From positions 21,007,969 to 21,071,968 of the forward strand of contig NC_064035.1 in NCBI RefSeq assembly GCF_932526225.1: 64,000 nt of DNA, written 5' to 3'. Under the pieces are notes generated by a model that ran no database searches, was not told the DNA's origin, and was given only the letters and a program-made list of their open reading frames with translations. The translations under genes were made by a program, and so were the position numbers. The stretch is from Nematostella vectensis. Its lineage: Eukaryota; Cnidaria; Anthozoa; Actiniaria; Edwardsiidae. Each line of letters opens with the position of its first letter. The first letter of the stretch is position 1. This document shows positions 9,899-20,822 of the stretch, in pieces.

Positions 9899-12800
9899 AT
9901 GCCAAAATTCAAATGCCCCTTCCCAGGCTGTGAATATGAAACTGAAGATGTCAAAGATGAACTAGCAGCAGTTTTAATCTCAGTTCATTCCAATGGAACC
10001 CACATAACCAACCAAACCCCAAGCACCCCCAATCAAACAGCAAAAGTGGAGAAGGTCCGACGGCCCACAGTTTCCAGCGCCGGAACGAGTGAGGAATGGT
10101 CTTATTTCATGACTAGATGGCAAGACTACGTCGAAGCCACAAAGATAACAGGAAAAGACAAGACTATCCAGCTTCTGGAGTGCTGTGATGAACATCTTCG
10201 CAAAGACCTCACACGAAACGCAGGGGGGTCCCTAACAAACAAAAGTACAGCAGAAGTCCTAGAGGCCATAAAGAAACTGGCTGTGCGTGAGGAGAATGCC
10301 ATGGTGGCCAGAGTACAACTTCACAACATGCGACAGGACAGAGATGAGCCCATCCGAAGTTTCTGCGCACGACTACGTGGCCAGGCAAGTGTTTGCAAAT
10401 TTCTCATCACCTGCCCCGACTGCAACACAGAGGTCAACTACACAGAGAACATACTCCGTGACATTGTCACCCGCGGTCTAGCCGATGAGGAAATCCAGCT
10501 CGACCTCCTTGGTGAAAAAGATCAAGAAATGTCACTCGAGGATGTCCTAAAATTCATTGAGGCAAAGGAGTCGGGGAAACGGTCAGCGGGGCGACTACTA
10601 CAAACACAAGGCGCCGAGGCCATTCGAAGCCAATATCGCAACATGAAGCAAAGCGAACACAAAAATCGTAAATCCTCAGACCAACATGGTACGGGAACCT
10701 GCAATTACTGTGGCAAACAGGGCCACGGTGTCAAGGCCCCACCCAAGATCAGGAAACAGGAATGTCCCGCATATGGAACCACCTGCCAGTTATGTGGTCG
10801 TGCGAACCATGTCGCAATCATGTGCCAAAACAAAGACAAACCACTTGGTCAAAGCCCCCACCACGTGACCGATGCAGGAAAACACACAGAAAACGCAGTC
10901 TTCGATGCCCTCTGCAGTGTGAACAGCTCCAGCGATGATCATGCCATCCACGGCATCTCCCTGGACCATCACCTCTACGACAACCTTAGCAATCGCTGGA
11001 TTCGTAGTGCATCACAGCCACAACCCTACATCTCGCTTACCGCCACCATACAGCCAGACGACTACACCGCCCTCGGTTTTCACCCAGTGACTAACAAGCC
11101 AAAATCAGCCCAACTACCCGCCATGGCAGACACCGGGTGCCAAAGTTGCCTCGCCAGCTTGAGTGTCATCCGCCGCTTCGGGCTAAATGAAGCAGATCTC
11201 ATACCAGTAACTACACGCATGCATGCAGCCAACGGCACTGGCATCCCAATACTTGGAGCCGTAATCCTACGCCTGACAGGCAATAACCAGCCTGGATTGG
11301 AAGCCAAAACAAGGCAGATCGTCTACGTCACCAATGAATCTGACCGCCTGTTCCTAAGTCGGGAAGCATGCAAAGACCTCGGGATTATCTCAGAGAGCTT
11401 TCCTACGGTTGGGGAAAGCCTATATCACCCAACCAGCGACAGCGCCGCCATCTCGTCCAACAAGGGGAACACAATGGACACACCCGACAACTCATGCACC
11501 TGCCCACGACGCCAGATGCCCCCACCTAAGCCAACGGAGCCACCATTCCCTGCAACAGAAGACAACAGAGCAAACCTACAGGAATGGCTCCTCGATTATT
11601 ATAAGTCCAGCACATTCAACACCTGCGAACACCAACAACTTCCCCTAATGGATGGCATACCAATGAGACTCATGGTCGACCCCGAAGCCGAACCCGTCAC
11701 CCATCACACCCCCATACCGGTACCCCTCCACTGGCAGGAGGAGGTGAAGGCCGGCCTAGACCAAGACGTGGCACTCGGCGTTCTTGAGCCTGTCCCAGTC
11801 GGCGAACCAGTCACATGGTGTCACCGCATGGTAGTCTGTGCTAAGAAAAATGGAAAGCCCCGCCGGACCGTTGACTTCCAATCACTCAACCTCCATGCCA
11901 CACGCGAGACCCATCACACCCAGAGCCCATTCCACCAGGCACGCTCAATACCCTACAACACGAAGAAAACAGTCTTTGACTGCTGGAATGGATACCACAG
12001 TGTGCCACTACACCAGGATGACCGCCACCTCACCACATTCATAACCCCCTGGGGAAGATACCGCTATAAGACAGCTCCCCAGGGATACATCGCCTCCGGT
12101 GATGGGTACTCCCGACGGTTCGATGAGATTGTCTCCCACGTGCCAAACAAGACAAAGTGTATCGACGACACTCTCCTATGGGCGGACGACATCAACAGCA
12201 GCTTCCACCAGGCAGTCAATTGGCTTGACCTCTGTGGTCGACATGGCATCACACTCAATCCAGACAAGTTTGTCTTCGCAGCTGACACTGTCGAGTTTGC
12301 CGGGTTTGAAATTACACGTAACAGCGTACGCCCTTGCCAGAAATACCTGGATGCTATCCGAAAATTCCCCACACCAGTTAACGTCACCGACATGCGGTCG
12401 TGGTTCGGACTGATCAATCAGGTATCATATGCCTTCGCTGCAACCGAACGCATGCTGCCATTCCGAGCATCACTCAAGCCTGGCACCCAGTTCACCTGGA
12501 CCAAAGAGCTTGACCAGCTATTCGAAGAATCCAAGTCTATAATCATCAGAGAAATCGAGGACGGCGTCCGCATCTTTGACAAATCAAAGCCTACATGTCT
12601 AGCAACTGACTGGTCCAAAACTGGCATCGGCTTTTGGCTACTTCAAAAACACTGCAAATGCCCCTCCACGGCCCCATTCTGTTGTCGCAGTGGATGGAAA
12701 GTGACATTAGTAGGCAGTCGCTTCACTCACGCAGCAGAATCACGCTACGCCCCAATCGAAGGTGAGGCTTTGGCTGTGGCCGATGCTCTGGACAAGGCTC

Positions 12801-14725
12801 GCTTCTTTGTCCTAGGCTGTAGCAACCTAATTGTCGCCGTTGATCACAAACCCCTATTGAAGGTATTTGGTGATCGGTCCCTTGATGAAATTCCCAACAG
12901 CCGGCTCAGGAACCTCAAAGAGAAGACCCTCCGTTACAAGTTCCGCATGGTCCACATCCCTGGAGCAAGACACAAAGCTGCGGATGCCATCTCACGCCAC
13001 CCAACGGGCTCAACAACCCCTGAAATGATGACGCTGCCTGACGACATAGCTACCATCGATGCCTCCAACAGCCCTCACCCAGCCAACGCTGCCCTCGCAA
13101 GCCTTCGCACTAGGGAGCCACCAGAAGAATCCTGCTCCTACGGGATCGACAAAGAGCTGGTATCCTCAGCCACATCCACCCTCAACACCATGGCCGTTAC
13201 CTGGGAGACGGTGAAACTAGAAACCACCAGCGACCCAAATCTCCACTCCCTGACCGCCATCATTGAGTCCGGCTTCCCAGAAGCGCAGCACGACCTCGCC
13301 CCAGCACTCCAAGAATACCACAGATTCCGGCACGACCTCCACACCATCGATGGAGTCATCCTTTACAAGGATCGCATCGTCATTCCCCCAACCCTACGAG
13401 AGGTGATACTTAAAGCACTCCACTCTGCACACCAAGGCGTGACATCCATGACTGCCCGCGCCGAGTCATCAGTCTTTTGGCCAGGAATCACACCTGCCAT
13501 TGTCGCCTTACGGGAACGATGCTCCTACTGTAACCGCATAACACCTTCACAGCCAAGCGCCCCACCCTACCCACCAATACTGCCAGCCTACCCATTCCAA
13601 TGCATCTGTGCTGACTTCTTCCACTACAAAGGCAGCACTTACCTGGTAGCAGTGGACAGATACTCTAACTGGCCAATCGTCGAAAAGGCTCGTGATGGCT
13701 CCGCCGGCCTAGTAGAATGTCTGAGGCGCACCTTCTGCACCTTTGGCATCCCTGATGAGTGCGCAAGTGACGGTGGACCAGAATTTGTCGCCAATCCTAC
13801 ACAGCAGTTCCTCAAGGAGTGGGGAGTCCACCACCGCCTATCCTCAGTAGCGTTTCCCCACTCCAACAGTAGAGCTGAAATAGGAGTGAAAACCGTCAAG
13901 CGGCTCATCACCAACAACACCGGCCCACATGGTGAACTCAACACCAATGCCTTCCAACAAGCGATACTTCAATACCGCAACACCCCAGACCCAAGCACCA
14001 AGCTGTCACCAGCACAATGCATATTCGGCAGACCAATCAAGGATTCAATCCCGATCCTCCCAGGGCACTATATCCCACACCCCACTTGGCGGGACACCCT
14101 TGCCCTCAGAGAAGAAGCTTTAAGGAACAGACACATGAGGGCAGCAGAGAGATGGTCACAACATACAAAGAGACTTCCCCCTCTTGCCATAGGACACCAC
14201 GTGAGGATCCAGAACCAGACAGGCCCCAATCCAACACGATGGGACAAGACAGGCATTGTCATTGAGGTACGGCAATTTGACCAATACGTTGTGCGTGTCG
14301 ACGGCTCCGGAAGGATAACTCTCCGTAACCGGAAATTCCTACGGAAATACATCCCTGTCCAAGCACCACAGCCACCACGGATACTCAACGATGACCTCAA
14401 ATTCATCAGCCGAGCAACCCAAGCAAGACCGAAAGAAAGCCTAACCAAACTCCCAAAAGGCACAGCAACAACAAGCCCCACTGGAATTTCCGTCGAAACA
14501 CCCACACGACCTAGCCCCCCGCTCACGAGAGACACTGGGCCAGGAACTGGGACAACAGGCAGTGATACACCAACCAGACCACCAGAAACTGAGCCAGGAT
14601 CAGCGGAAGCATCCGAACCAGTAAGCCCAGCCAAACCACCATCCAACCCCCCACTCGAGAAGAAGATACCCTTAGCCCTGAGGAGGCTACAGGACTACAA
14701 CAAGAAAGGACTACTTGAACAATGA
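9899..14725 (+). CDS. gag-pol: gag-pol polyprotein of the LTR retrotransposon
   Basis: A single intact frame of 1608 residues carries all functions needed for retrotransposition. A C2H2-like finger (Cys6, Cys11, His30, His35) lies at the very N-terminus. A gag capsid-like helical region follows (about 60-240), then two zinc knuckles (CNYCGKQGH near 267 and CQLCGRANH...C near 297). The aspartic protease has DTG near 411. Reverse transcriptase has the active-site box as CIDD instead of the usual YIDD/YVDD (near 754). RNase H has ATDWS (near 902), E near 954 and VDHKPL (near 981). Integrase has an HHCC zinc domain (about 1175-1210), catalytic Asp near 1238, Asp near 1291 and Glu near 1326, and a Pro/Thr-rich tail. 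No chromodomain is seen. The start ATG at 9899 follows a 180-base leader. The frame lacks any gag/pol shift, as in Tf1-like elements. Confidence 0.95.
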   Translation: MPKFKCPFPGCEYETEDVKDELAAVLISVHSNGTHITNQTPSTPNQTAKVEKVRRPTVSSAGTSEEWSYFMTRWQDYVEATKITGKDKTIQLLECCDEHLRKDLTRNAGGSLTNKSTAEVLEAIKKLAVREENAMVARVQLHNMRQDRDEPIRSFCARLRGQASVCKFLITCPDCNTEVNYTENILRDIVTRGLADEEIQLDLLGEKDQEMSLEDVLKFIEAKESGKRSAGRLLQTQGAEAIRSQYRNMKQSEHKNRKSSDQHGTGTCNYCGKQGHGVKAPPKIRKQECPAYGTTCQLCGRANHVAIMCQNKDKPLGQSPHHVTDAGKHTENAVFDALCSVNSSSDDHAIHGISLDHHLYDNLSNRWIRSASQPQPYISLTATIQPDDYTALGFHPVTNKPKSAQLPAMADTGCQSCLASLSVIRRFGLNEADLIPVTTRMHAANGTGIPILGAVILRLTGNNQPGLEAKTRQIVYVTNESDRLFLSREACKDLGIISESFPTVGESLYHPTSDSAAISSNKGNTMDTPDNSCTCPRRQMPPPKPTEPPFPATEDNRANLQEWLLDYYKSSTFNTCEHQQLPLMDGIPMRLMVDPEAEPVTHHTPIPVPLHWQEEVKAGLDQDVALGVLEPVPVGEPVTWCHRMVVCAKKNGKPRRTVDFQSLNLHATRETHHTQSPFHQARSIPYNTKKTVFDCWNGYHSVPLHQDDRHLTTFITPWGRYRYKTAPQGYIASGDGYSRRFDEIVSHVPNKTKCIDDTLLWADDINSSFHQAVNWLDLCGRHGITLNPDKFVFAADTVEFAGFEITRNSVRPCQKYLDAIRKFPTPVNVTDMRSWFGLINQVSYAFAATERMLPFRASLKPGTQFTWTKELDQLFEESKSIIIREIEDGVRIFDKSKPTCLATDWSKTGIGFWLLQKHCKCPSTAPFCCRSGWKVTLVGSRFTHAAESRYAPIEGEALAVADALDKARFFVLGCSNLIVAVDHKPLLKVFGDRSLDEIPNSRLRNLKEKTLRYKFRMVHIPGARHKAADAISRHPTGSTTPEMMTLPDDIATIDASNSPHPANAALASLRTREPPEESCSYGIDKELVSSATSTLNTMAVTWETVKLETTSDPNLHSLTAIIESGFPEAQHDLAPALQEYHRFRHDLHTIDGVILYKDRIVIPPTLREVILKALHSAHQGVTSMTARAESSVFWPGITPAIVALRERCSYCNRITPSQPSAPPYPPILPAYPFQCICADFFHYKGSTYLVAVDRYSNWPIVEKARDGSAGLVECLRRTFCTFGIPDECASDGGPEFVANPTQQFLKEWGVHHRLSSVAFPHSNSRAEIGVKTVKRLITNNTGPHGELNTNAFQQAILQYRNTPDPSTKLSPAQCIFGRPIKDSIPILPGHYIPHPTWRDTLALREEALRNRHMRAAERWSQHTKRLPPLAIGHHVRIQNQTGPNPTRWDKTGIVIEVRQFDQYVVRVDGSGRITLRNRKFLRKYIPVQAPQPPRILNDDLKFISRATQARPKESLTKLPKGTATTSPTGISVETPTRPSPPLTRDTGPGTGTTGSDTPTRPPETEPGSAEASEPVSPAKPPSNPPLEKKIPLALRRLQDYNKKGLLEQ

Positions 14726-14816
14726 ACACAAACATTAGTCAAAAGGAAACATTGTTATATTGTTATGTTATATATCAGTATTTATCATCCCCACCATGCA
14801 GGAACACTAAATACTT

Positions 14817-14825
14817 GGGGGGAGA
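14817..14825 (+). promoter_or_regulatory. polypurine tract
   Basis: GGGGGGAGA directly precedes the right LTR; it is the expected plus-strand primer for the retrotransposon. Confidence 0.85.
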
Positions 14826-14957
14826 TAGAGCATTGTTTGGAGTCCCTGTGGAAGGACTGGGACTAGCCCGGTCAGAACTCATTGTAGTTCTTTATCATTC
14901 CGTTCGTTCATGTAATAAAACATCATTGCAAACAGGAAAAAGAAGCACTCTTATCTA
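14826..14957 (+). repeat. right LTR
   Basis: It matches 9584-9715 over all 132 bases by eye, and is followed by the second CTTAG target copy. Confidence 0.95.
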
Positions 14958-15029
14958 CTTAGATTTCCTCTTTTTGGTATTACTCTTAATAACAGATTGT
15001 TTCTGACCAGTTTTTGATCCTTTAGGCAT

Positions 15030-16109
15030 GATTTTGAAGGTATAAATTTCTAGTGTCGAGAGTAAACAATGCGAAGGTGAAAGTATCCTGGAGTTGAAGC
15101 TGAAATGTGCTTTACCTTGTAACAAGGCCTCTAAAACCGGCCCTGGAAGGCAGGAATGGCCTAGGAACGTATCTGGATTGGGAATGCATGATTTCTATCA
15201 AGCTGCGTATTTTGCCGGGGCTGAAAAAGGACGTGAATCTGAATACCACTAAATGGTTGCCATGGCAACGGAGGGTCATCAATGCGGTAGGCTTTAAAAT
15301 TTGCACTTTTTATAAAGATTCCCGCTCAAATTTGCTAAAAAAAACTATAGACAACAAAAATATAATAGTTAATGAGTATTTTAGAGCAAGTTTCGAAAAA
15401 AATTTAGAATTCTCATTTTCTTTGAAATTTTGATAGGACTCCCCCTTAAGTGATACCGCTCCTCTTTTCTTCTAATTCTCAACTTATAGAGGGAGGTTTT
15501 TGCAGAGATAATGTCAAGACAAGAAAGATAAAATTTGTATCTACAAGGGATCAGGTGATTTTCTTTTTATTACATGAAATCTTCAATGAACATTGTTTAA
15601 AGCATGCAAAAATACTGATACCAATTTTCTCATTTTGTTGCCACTGAGTATTCCACCCTAATTCATATAATAAATCAATATATCCATGCCAGTTTATATT
15701 GCTTGGTTTTTTTGCACGTTAAGATGCATGTTTGAAGAACTGCTTCAGATTAAATTAGCTATAGTCAATGCTCTTGTAAGCAACCACCATGGGAATAAAA
15801 TATTGCTGTTGTTAATAAAGCTGGTCATATAAGGAGGCAGTCTCATAGTTGACCACATCCAAACAATTAAAAACTAAAATCTCTACTCAAACTTGGCCTT
15901 CGAGGAAGCAGCCCTGGGTGCTATTTCAAAACCTGACAATCCTGTTTTTCTAAGAAGACAAACTAAAATGTAATTAATGCCTTGCAAAAATAGAAATTTA
16001 GATATATTCAAGCAAATCTATATTTATTAATAACAAATTTATTTATAACAATAGAAAAAACAACTGTAAGAGAATTGTGAAAATATATCTCTGCAGCTGC
16101 ACCTTTTTT
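15030..16109. other. upstream flank of the Mutator-like gene and AT-rich spacer
   Basis: Bases 15030-15300 are moderately GC-rich and lie where the promoter of the Mutator-like gene would be; a TATAAATTTC sits at 15041 on the plus strand. A string ACTCCCCCTTAAG at 15428-15440 looks like a transposon end reading outward, but I could not find its partner. The rest is AT-rich with no supported gene. Confidence 0.4.
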
Positions 16110-16331
16110 GCCTAGAGGAGGAAGGGAGGTAAGCCTCAGTCTTTTTGCCTAGAGGAGGAAGGGAGGTAAGCCTCAGTCTTTTTGCCTAGAGGAGGAAGGG
16201 AGGTAAGCCTCAGTCTTTTTGCCTAGAGGAGGAAGGGAGGTAAGCCTCAGTCTTTTTGCCTAGAGGAGGAAGGGAGGTAAGCCTCAGTCTTTTTGCCTAG
16301 AGGAGGAAGGGAGGTAAGCCTCAGTCTTTTT
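16110..16331 (+). repeat. minisatellite, 37-bp unit x 6
   Basis: Six head-to-tail copies of a 37-bp unit begin GCCTAGAGGAGGAAGGGAGG and end CCTCAGTCTTTTT. They start at 16110, 16147, 16184, 16221, 16258 and 16295. The copies look identical, so the array is young or being homogenised. One strand is strongly purine-rich. Confidence 0.95.
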
Positions 16332-16415
16332 GAAGGTGGGCAAACAGGCTTATCCCACATCTTAAATTCCAATTGTCTCACGCATGAGTCACCTTAATCT
16401 TCTTCATCCTGAATC

Positions 16416-16670
16416 TCACTTTCTTACTCTTCTCGAGAATGATTCTCTCTCCTCATTTTCACTTCGTGTTTCTACTTGTCTATCATTTATATCATTTACT
16501 GATAAGGAATCTGTTCTTGGTTGTCGATTCTCGTCTTCACTTTCAGTATCAGTCTCACTAAAATACTCTTTCAGAATTATGGCATATAAATTATCCTCAT
16601 CCTCTATGGCATTTTCTTTCTCAATAGCATCATCTTCTTCATCTTCTTCATCCTCTACATCATTAGACAT
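16416..16670 (-). CDS. acidic open frame, unrecognised
   Basis: A minus-strand frame of 84 codons opens with an Asp/Glu-rich N-terminus (about 45% acidic) and contains a YAIILKEYF-like hydrophobic patch. Such acidic leaders are common at the start of piggyBac-type transposases, but no downstream transposase is present. It may be a fragment or chance, given the CTT/CAT-rich plus strand. Confidence 0.2.
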   Translation of the reverse strand: MSNDVEDEEDEEDDAIEKENAIEDEDNLYAIILKEYFSETDTESEDENRQPRTDSLSVNDINDRQVETRSENEERESFSRRVRK

Positions 16671-19162
16671 CTCATCAAGAATATCAAGACTTAATGAAAA
16701 TAGTTTTTATTTCTTTTAATTTGGGCATTTCCTAAAATAAATGCAATTCACACACACACAAAAAAAACGTAAATCTAAGCCTTGACATGAATGAGCAAGG
16801 AGTAAGGAGACCAAAATGCTTCCTTTTTTCCTCCTTGGGTTGCTATATTGATTTCATATCAGAATAAACATTTCCAAACTTTAAAAAACTGTGAAGAGTG
16901 CCCACATCTAATACTTAAATGAAAATAGCTGTATTGAAATAAGGTAAATTAGAAAAGTCGTTTTCCCCTCAGTGTGTACTTTATATCAACCAACCTAACA
17001 AAAATTGGTATATACTTAATACTATAATGGTAGCTTACGCTGATACTGGGGAGGGCACGCTCAGTATGGGTATAATTGGTTAAGGTTTTGGTTGAATATA
17101 TGAGACTATAGGTGGTTGGTATAAAGCGCACTCCGTTTTCCTTCCGCCCTGCTAGTCCTCCAACCAAATGAGGCTCACACGGTCAAAGTGAACTCCAAGA
17201 GTGATGTTTTTTACTGCCAGGAAGACACATTAAACCCTTCCACTTAATATTCTTTGAATGCGCAATTCAGGTGCAGCTTGGCTTGTGATGTGCACAGTCG
17301 ACAAACGCTCCTACATCTCCAACATCGAGGTAGACGCTTCACCTTTACCCTCGTTTGCCTCATACGTCATACTTCTCCAAGACCTCTACACTAGGCTTCG
17401 CCACTAGAGGCTCGCCCTCATCCTTAATGACGCCTTCTTGTTTAGCTTTTTTAAGCCTCGAGAAGATGACGGATCTTAGCTCGGTTGTTGAGGTAGGCCC
17501 GGGAGCCCATGCGTTCAGTCTGCTCTGCCTGAACTCTTCTTTGGTAGCATCCTGAGCACACTGTAGCAAATGCCCAAACAAAGCAGCGACTCCATCTATC
17601 ACTTAGAGCGGCAAATGAATAGACGGCGATGTCTAGAAATTCAGAAATGACATGTGGAAGTTTTTTTAGAAGACATTTTCTTCGAATTATTCGAAGCAGT
17701 CGCCATTTCTATACGTTTCCGCACTCGCAACGACAAAAGCTTAAACTAAAATGGGACTACTGGGACAAGCTGTCACCACAGGTAACCCGTAATGTTACTT
17801 AACTGAAATGTATTATAGTTAAATAGGGCTGATAGGGATGATAGGAATTCCTATTGAGAATTTCATATAAATGTTGTTATATGGTACTATGGTACTTTGC
17901 AGTTCACTAACAGAACGCTTGGGTTTCCTGTACTGTCACTGTGGTCAGCAGCTCCTGACCAGTAATACGACGACAGCGTGGTCGAGCTATACGATCAGAA
18001 TTTCCTAAATAGGCCTACATTTACAAGGAGAATGATCGCCAACCGTATGTTGCCGTTGATCGAGGCAAAAGCCTTCGCACACATAAAAGAGGAAATGGAG
18101 TCTGCTACAACTGACTGGTGGGTGGAAAATTGGAGATAAGGCAACCGACGAAATTGGACGGTGGTTCCTCCCTTAAGTGGCGAAGGAAAAGCCCGGTCTT
18201 TAGAAAGGGCGACCCAACGATCGCGTATGCGCATCCTTCATTCACAGTGTCGTTGTTTTCTGAAGCAACACCTTATGTCACTCGCGTCCTAGTGTCACCC
18301 TATTCTGATATACTTCTCATCCTGATCATCCTGGTTTGTTGCTGAATGTCTTCCACACAATCGGCTAGTGAACAGGGGGGGTATTTCAAAAGCTTGTTAG
18401 TTTATATGTATTATGGAATATGTCATTTATCAGACATCCATGAAATTAAAGTCAGAAACGAAGGCATGGTCCCCTAGAGTTGAACATCCAATCCAGTTTC
18501 AGTTCAATTATTATAGCTGATTTTATCTTCTAGGGTGTCTTTTAGTAGGAAATTAATAATACACTAATGAATCAAAATATTATGACTCATATGCTTCATG
18601 TCTTTTGACTGTTAAACTGTATGTGAAAGAAGTCTAATATCCTGATGGTAGATCATGTACTTTTAATAAAATTTCCACTTGAGAGGTATCTTCAGAACCA
18701 TCTGGAGAAATGAGAGGGAAACAGTCTCCATTCCTATATGTATGATATGCAAAATGGATACCAACCCAGAGATTATTTACAATTTTCTTAATAAAGATAT
18801 ATTTTTATTCACAGTTATTAAAACTGCAATATCTTCCACTATTGGTTTTGAATCAAATCATACAGTTCCACCACTGGAACTTTTGTGTTCTCCTGGTTTA
18901 TATTGGAATCACACTTATCCAAATGACAACAATAAAGATACAGATCACCACACTTTCATACTTAACATATCAAATGAAAATTAACAGATAACATCAACCA
19001 ACGAAGAAGGTATCAAGGCTTGAAAAGTTCATCCAAAACAGTTGCCACCACAGTCAAAGACCAGTCTTGAACATATTGGTCTAAAATAATAATGATAAGA
19101 AAAATAGGTTTAAAACAGTTTTATACAAAATAACTTCAAAAACGTGGAACAAACACAGCACG
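16671..19162. other. mostly empty AT-rich stretch with one coding-like segment
   Basis: The only protein-like sequence is a minus-strand frame at 17360-17602 of 80 codons, containing LFGHLLQCAQDATKEEF and RLKKAKQEGVIKDEGEP. It has normal composition and no recognised domain, and could be an exon of a host or transposon gene. At 17751 a short ATG-led segment ends in a donor-like CACAG/GTAACC. Nothing else can be supported. Confidence 0.3.
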
Positions 19163-19290
19163 TCCAGAGCTGACTCAAACTATGGCCTAACTCCCTACAC
19201 CACATATTGAGTTCAACTTATCATGTGGCAGTGCTCCGGTGGACCACATGTTGAGCTGGCTCAAACTACTGCCTAACTGCCTCATTTGGA
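19163..19290 (+). repeat. second site of the GCTCAAACTATGGC units
   Basis: Two units match those at 1735-2095: GAGCTGACTCAAACTATGGC near 19169 and GAGCTGGCTCAAACTACTGC near 19252. They share the ACCACATATTGAGTTCAACT and TCATGTGGCAG linkers. This is a dispersed family. Confidence 0.65.
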
Positions 19291-19894
19291 AAGCTTTAAA
19301 GTAAACAATCCTGCTCTGCTTTACCCCTGTCAGAGCTCGAATTGTCTCTTATAGGATACCCCATTCACAACTCTGTGCACTTATACACCCCTGAAGTTCT
19401 ATGGTTTAGACTGTTGAGATGAATATAAAAGATAAATAGAAGCCAAGTAAAGAGGATGCCATTGTATGCATCATACTTACAGCTTTTATCGATGGGTGTA
19501 TAATTCAAAGCTGTTGGATTTCCTGAAGAAAGTAAAGAAATAATATCAAGATAGGATACATTACAACTTCGAGCAGTCCACCGGCAAAAATAATTTTCTT
19601 AGATTTATAGCTTTGGATATAGGTGGAGGTCGATATTGTCTGCACTGCCATGGAAACCAATTTTCAAAGTCTGCGAGATTATACAGTGAATGCTATTAGG
19701 GATGAAATTGATATCTAAAATCATCAAGGAAACTGTGGTTTTTGGAGAATTTAGTTACAATGTTACCTCTAAAAAGACACAAAAACCAAAGCAGCAAACT
19801 TTTCTGTTACTGGTTGGTTCACAGAGATTTTCTGCAAAATCAAAATGTATAATTTGTTTGTAAGATTTAGAGGGCTTGTGGGTTGAAATACCTT

Positions 19895-20169
19895 TTCATT
19901 TTCAACATTTCCAACACACAAGGGCCTCTTATTGGGCCCGAAAAGAACACGGTCGCCTTCACTTTTGGCGAAGTCCTCGAGGCTTATCAGGCGCAGGTTC
20001 TTAACTGCGCGCTGTTGCCCTACCATTCTCTTTTTCTCGGCGGCGATTCTAGAACAAGCAGCCACGTTTGCACTGAGAAACGAGGATACGTTTTTACCTC
20101 ATTTCCACAGCAGGCCAGGTATCGTAACACATTTTCGCTTCTTGGATTTTTATCTTTAGCTTTCGGCAT
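19895..20169 (-). CDS. candidate first coding exon, unrecognised
   Basis: A minus-strand ATG at 20169 opens a basic, protein-like frame (MPKAKDKNPRSE...). After an apparent one-base slip near 20100 it continues as AAEKKRMVGQQRAVKNLRLI and DRVLFGPNKRPLCVGNVEN, ending before a donor-like GAAAAG/GTATTTC near 19893. The GC content is higher than the surroundings, and a GC-rich upstream stretch could be a promoter. I do not recognise the family. It could be a host 5' exon or the N-terminus of a transposon protein. Confidence 0.3.
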
Positions 20170-20822
20170 AGTCAGATCGGTCACTTCCGATTGGCAATTT
20201 CCCGCTGTGCCGACGTCATCATGACATCGTAAAAACTGGCTTTCCTATTGGTTGAAACCGGTAGTACTACTACCGATCACTACTTCTTTACTTTTTTAAT
20301 AATCGTTCAATATTAATAAAGTTTTTTATGCCATTACTCTTGTCTAACAAAACTACTACAAAATACACTGACAAAATTCTGACAAAGGCAAATGATTGCT
20401 AGGGTGAGCTCGTTGGCAGGGCAGTAAGCACAGTAACCAAAGTGGGATAAAAATGGCTAGAGTGCCTAATGGCACAATAGTCGGATTTAATTAAAATCTT
20501 TTCCTCAAGATTACAACTGTCAAAATTATGCATTTTACAAAAATGTGCCCAGCGAAGGTGAGGGCCAAACTACTGCCAAAAACATCACGCGGTCAGGACA
20601 GGAGAGGAGGAGGGAAGCTTGTAAGTCTTTGCAAAGATGGCTCGACTGATCATGAGATCTGAATCATTCCCTATAGGGGGTGCTCCCAATTGTAACTCCA
20701 ATAGTCCCTGGACTGTTCTTATCTGTTGAAGCCATCTTACCTTTGTTAGAGTTTATTAAGGATGGCTCCCAAGCATCTACTTTTCTGGCTAAATGCAGCG
20801 TTAATGTAGGCTCTGTTCTTCA

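Larger units (their letters stand above)
9584..14957 (+). mobile_element. complete Ty3/gypsy-type LTR retrotransposon
   Basis: Two 132-bp LTRs (9584-9715 and 14826-14957) appear identical base for base. They start TAGAGCATTG and end CTCTTATCTA, and are flanked by the 5-bp duplication CTTAG (9579-9583 and 14958-14962). A polypurine tract GGGGGGAGA (14817-14825) abuts the right LTR. A primer-binding site lies directly after the left LTR. One long gag-pol frame fills the interior. The total length of 5.37 kb is usual for the group, but the LTRs are very short. Identical LTRs and an intact frame indicate a very recent insertion, possibly still active. Confidence 0.97.
7468..15029 (-). pseudogene. 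Mutator-like transposase gene, two exons, interrupted by an LTR retrotransposon
   Basis: The minus-strand gene starts at ATG 15029-15027. Its first exon runs to 14963 and resumes at 9583, down to 9299 (donor GTAACT). A 125-bp intron (9298-9174) ends in TTTCCTAG, and exon 2 runs from 9173 to 7468. Mutator-like landmarks in exon 2 are SFDGTW (first catalytic Asp, near 8755), ICDGDSKSY (second Asp, near 8470), GHVQKRMG, and NESVNALVW (catalytic Glu, near 7845). A Lys/Arg-rich C-terminus follows. Frameshifts lie near 8585 and 7680. Removing one copy of the retrotransposon target duplication restores a single open frame across the insertion, so the coding region predates it. The N-terminal exon is basic and then acidic. 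Terminal inverted repeats of the parent element were not identified. Confidence 0.85.

Noticed and set aside
14068-14646. Minus-strand open frame of 192 codons opposite the gag-pol tail
   Set aside because: Shadow of the Pro/Thr-rich C-terminus; Gly/Val-rich composition without a motif.
15428-15440. CTCCCCCTTAAG as the right end of the Mutator-like element paired with TTAAGGGGGG at 2916
   Set aside because: The similarity is only about 9 bases and the pair would span two unrelated genes; no target duplication is visible.
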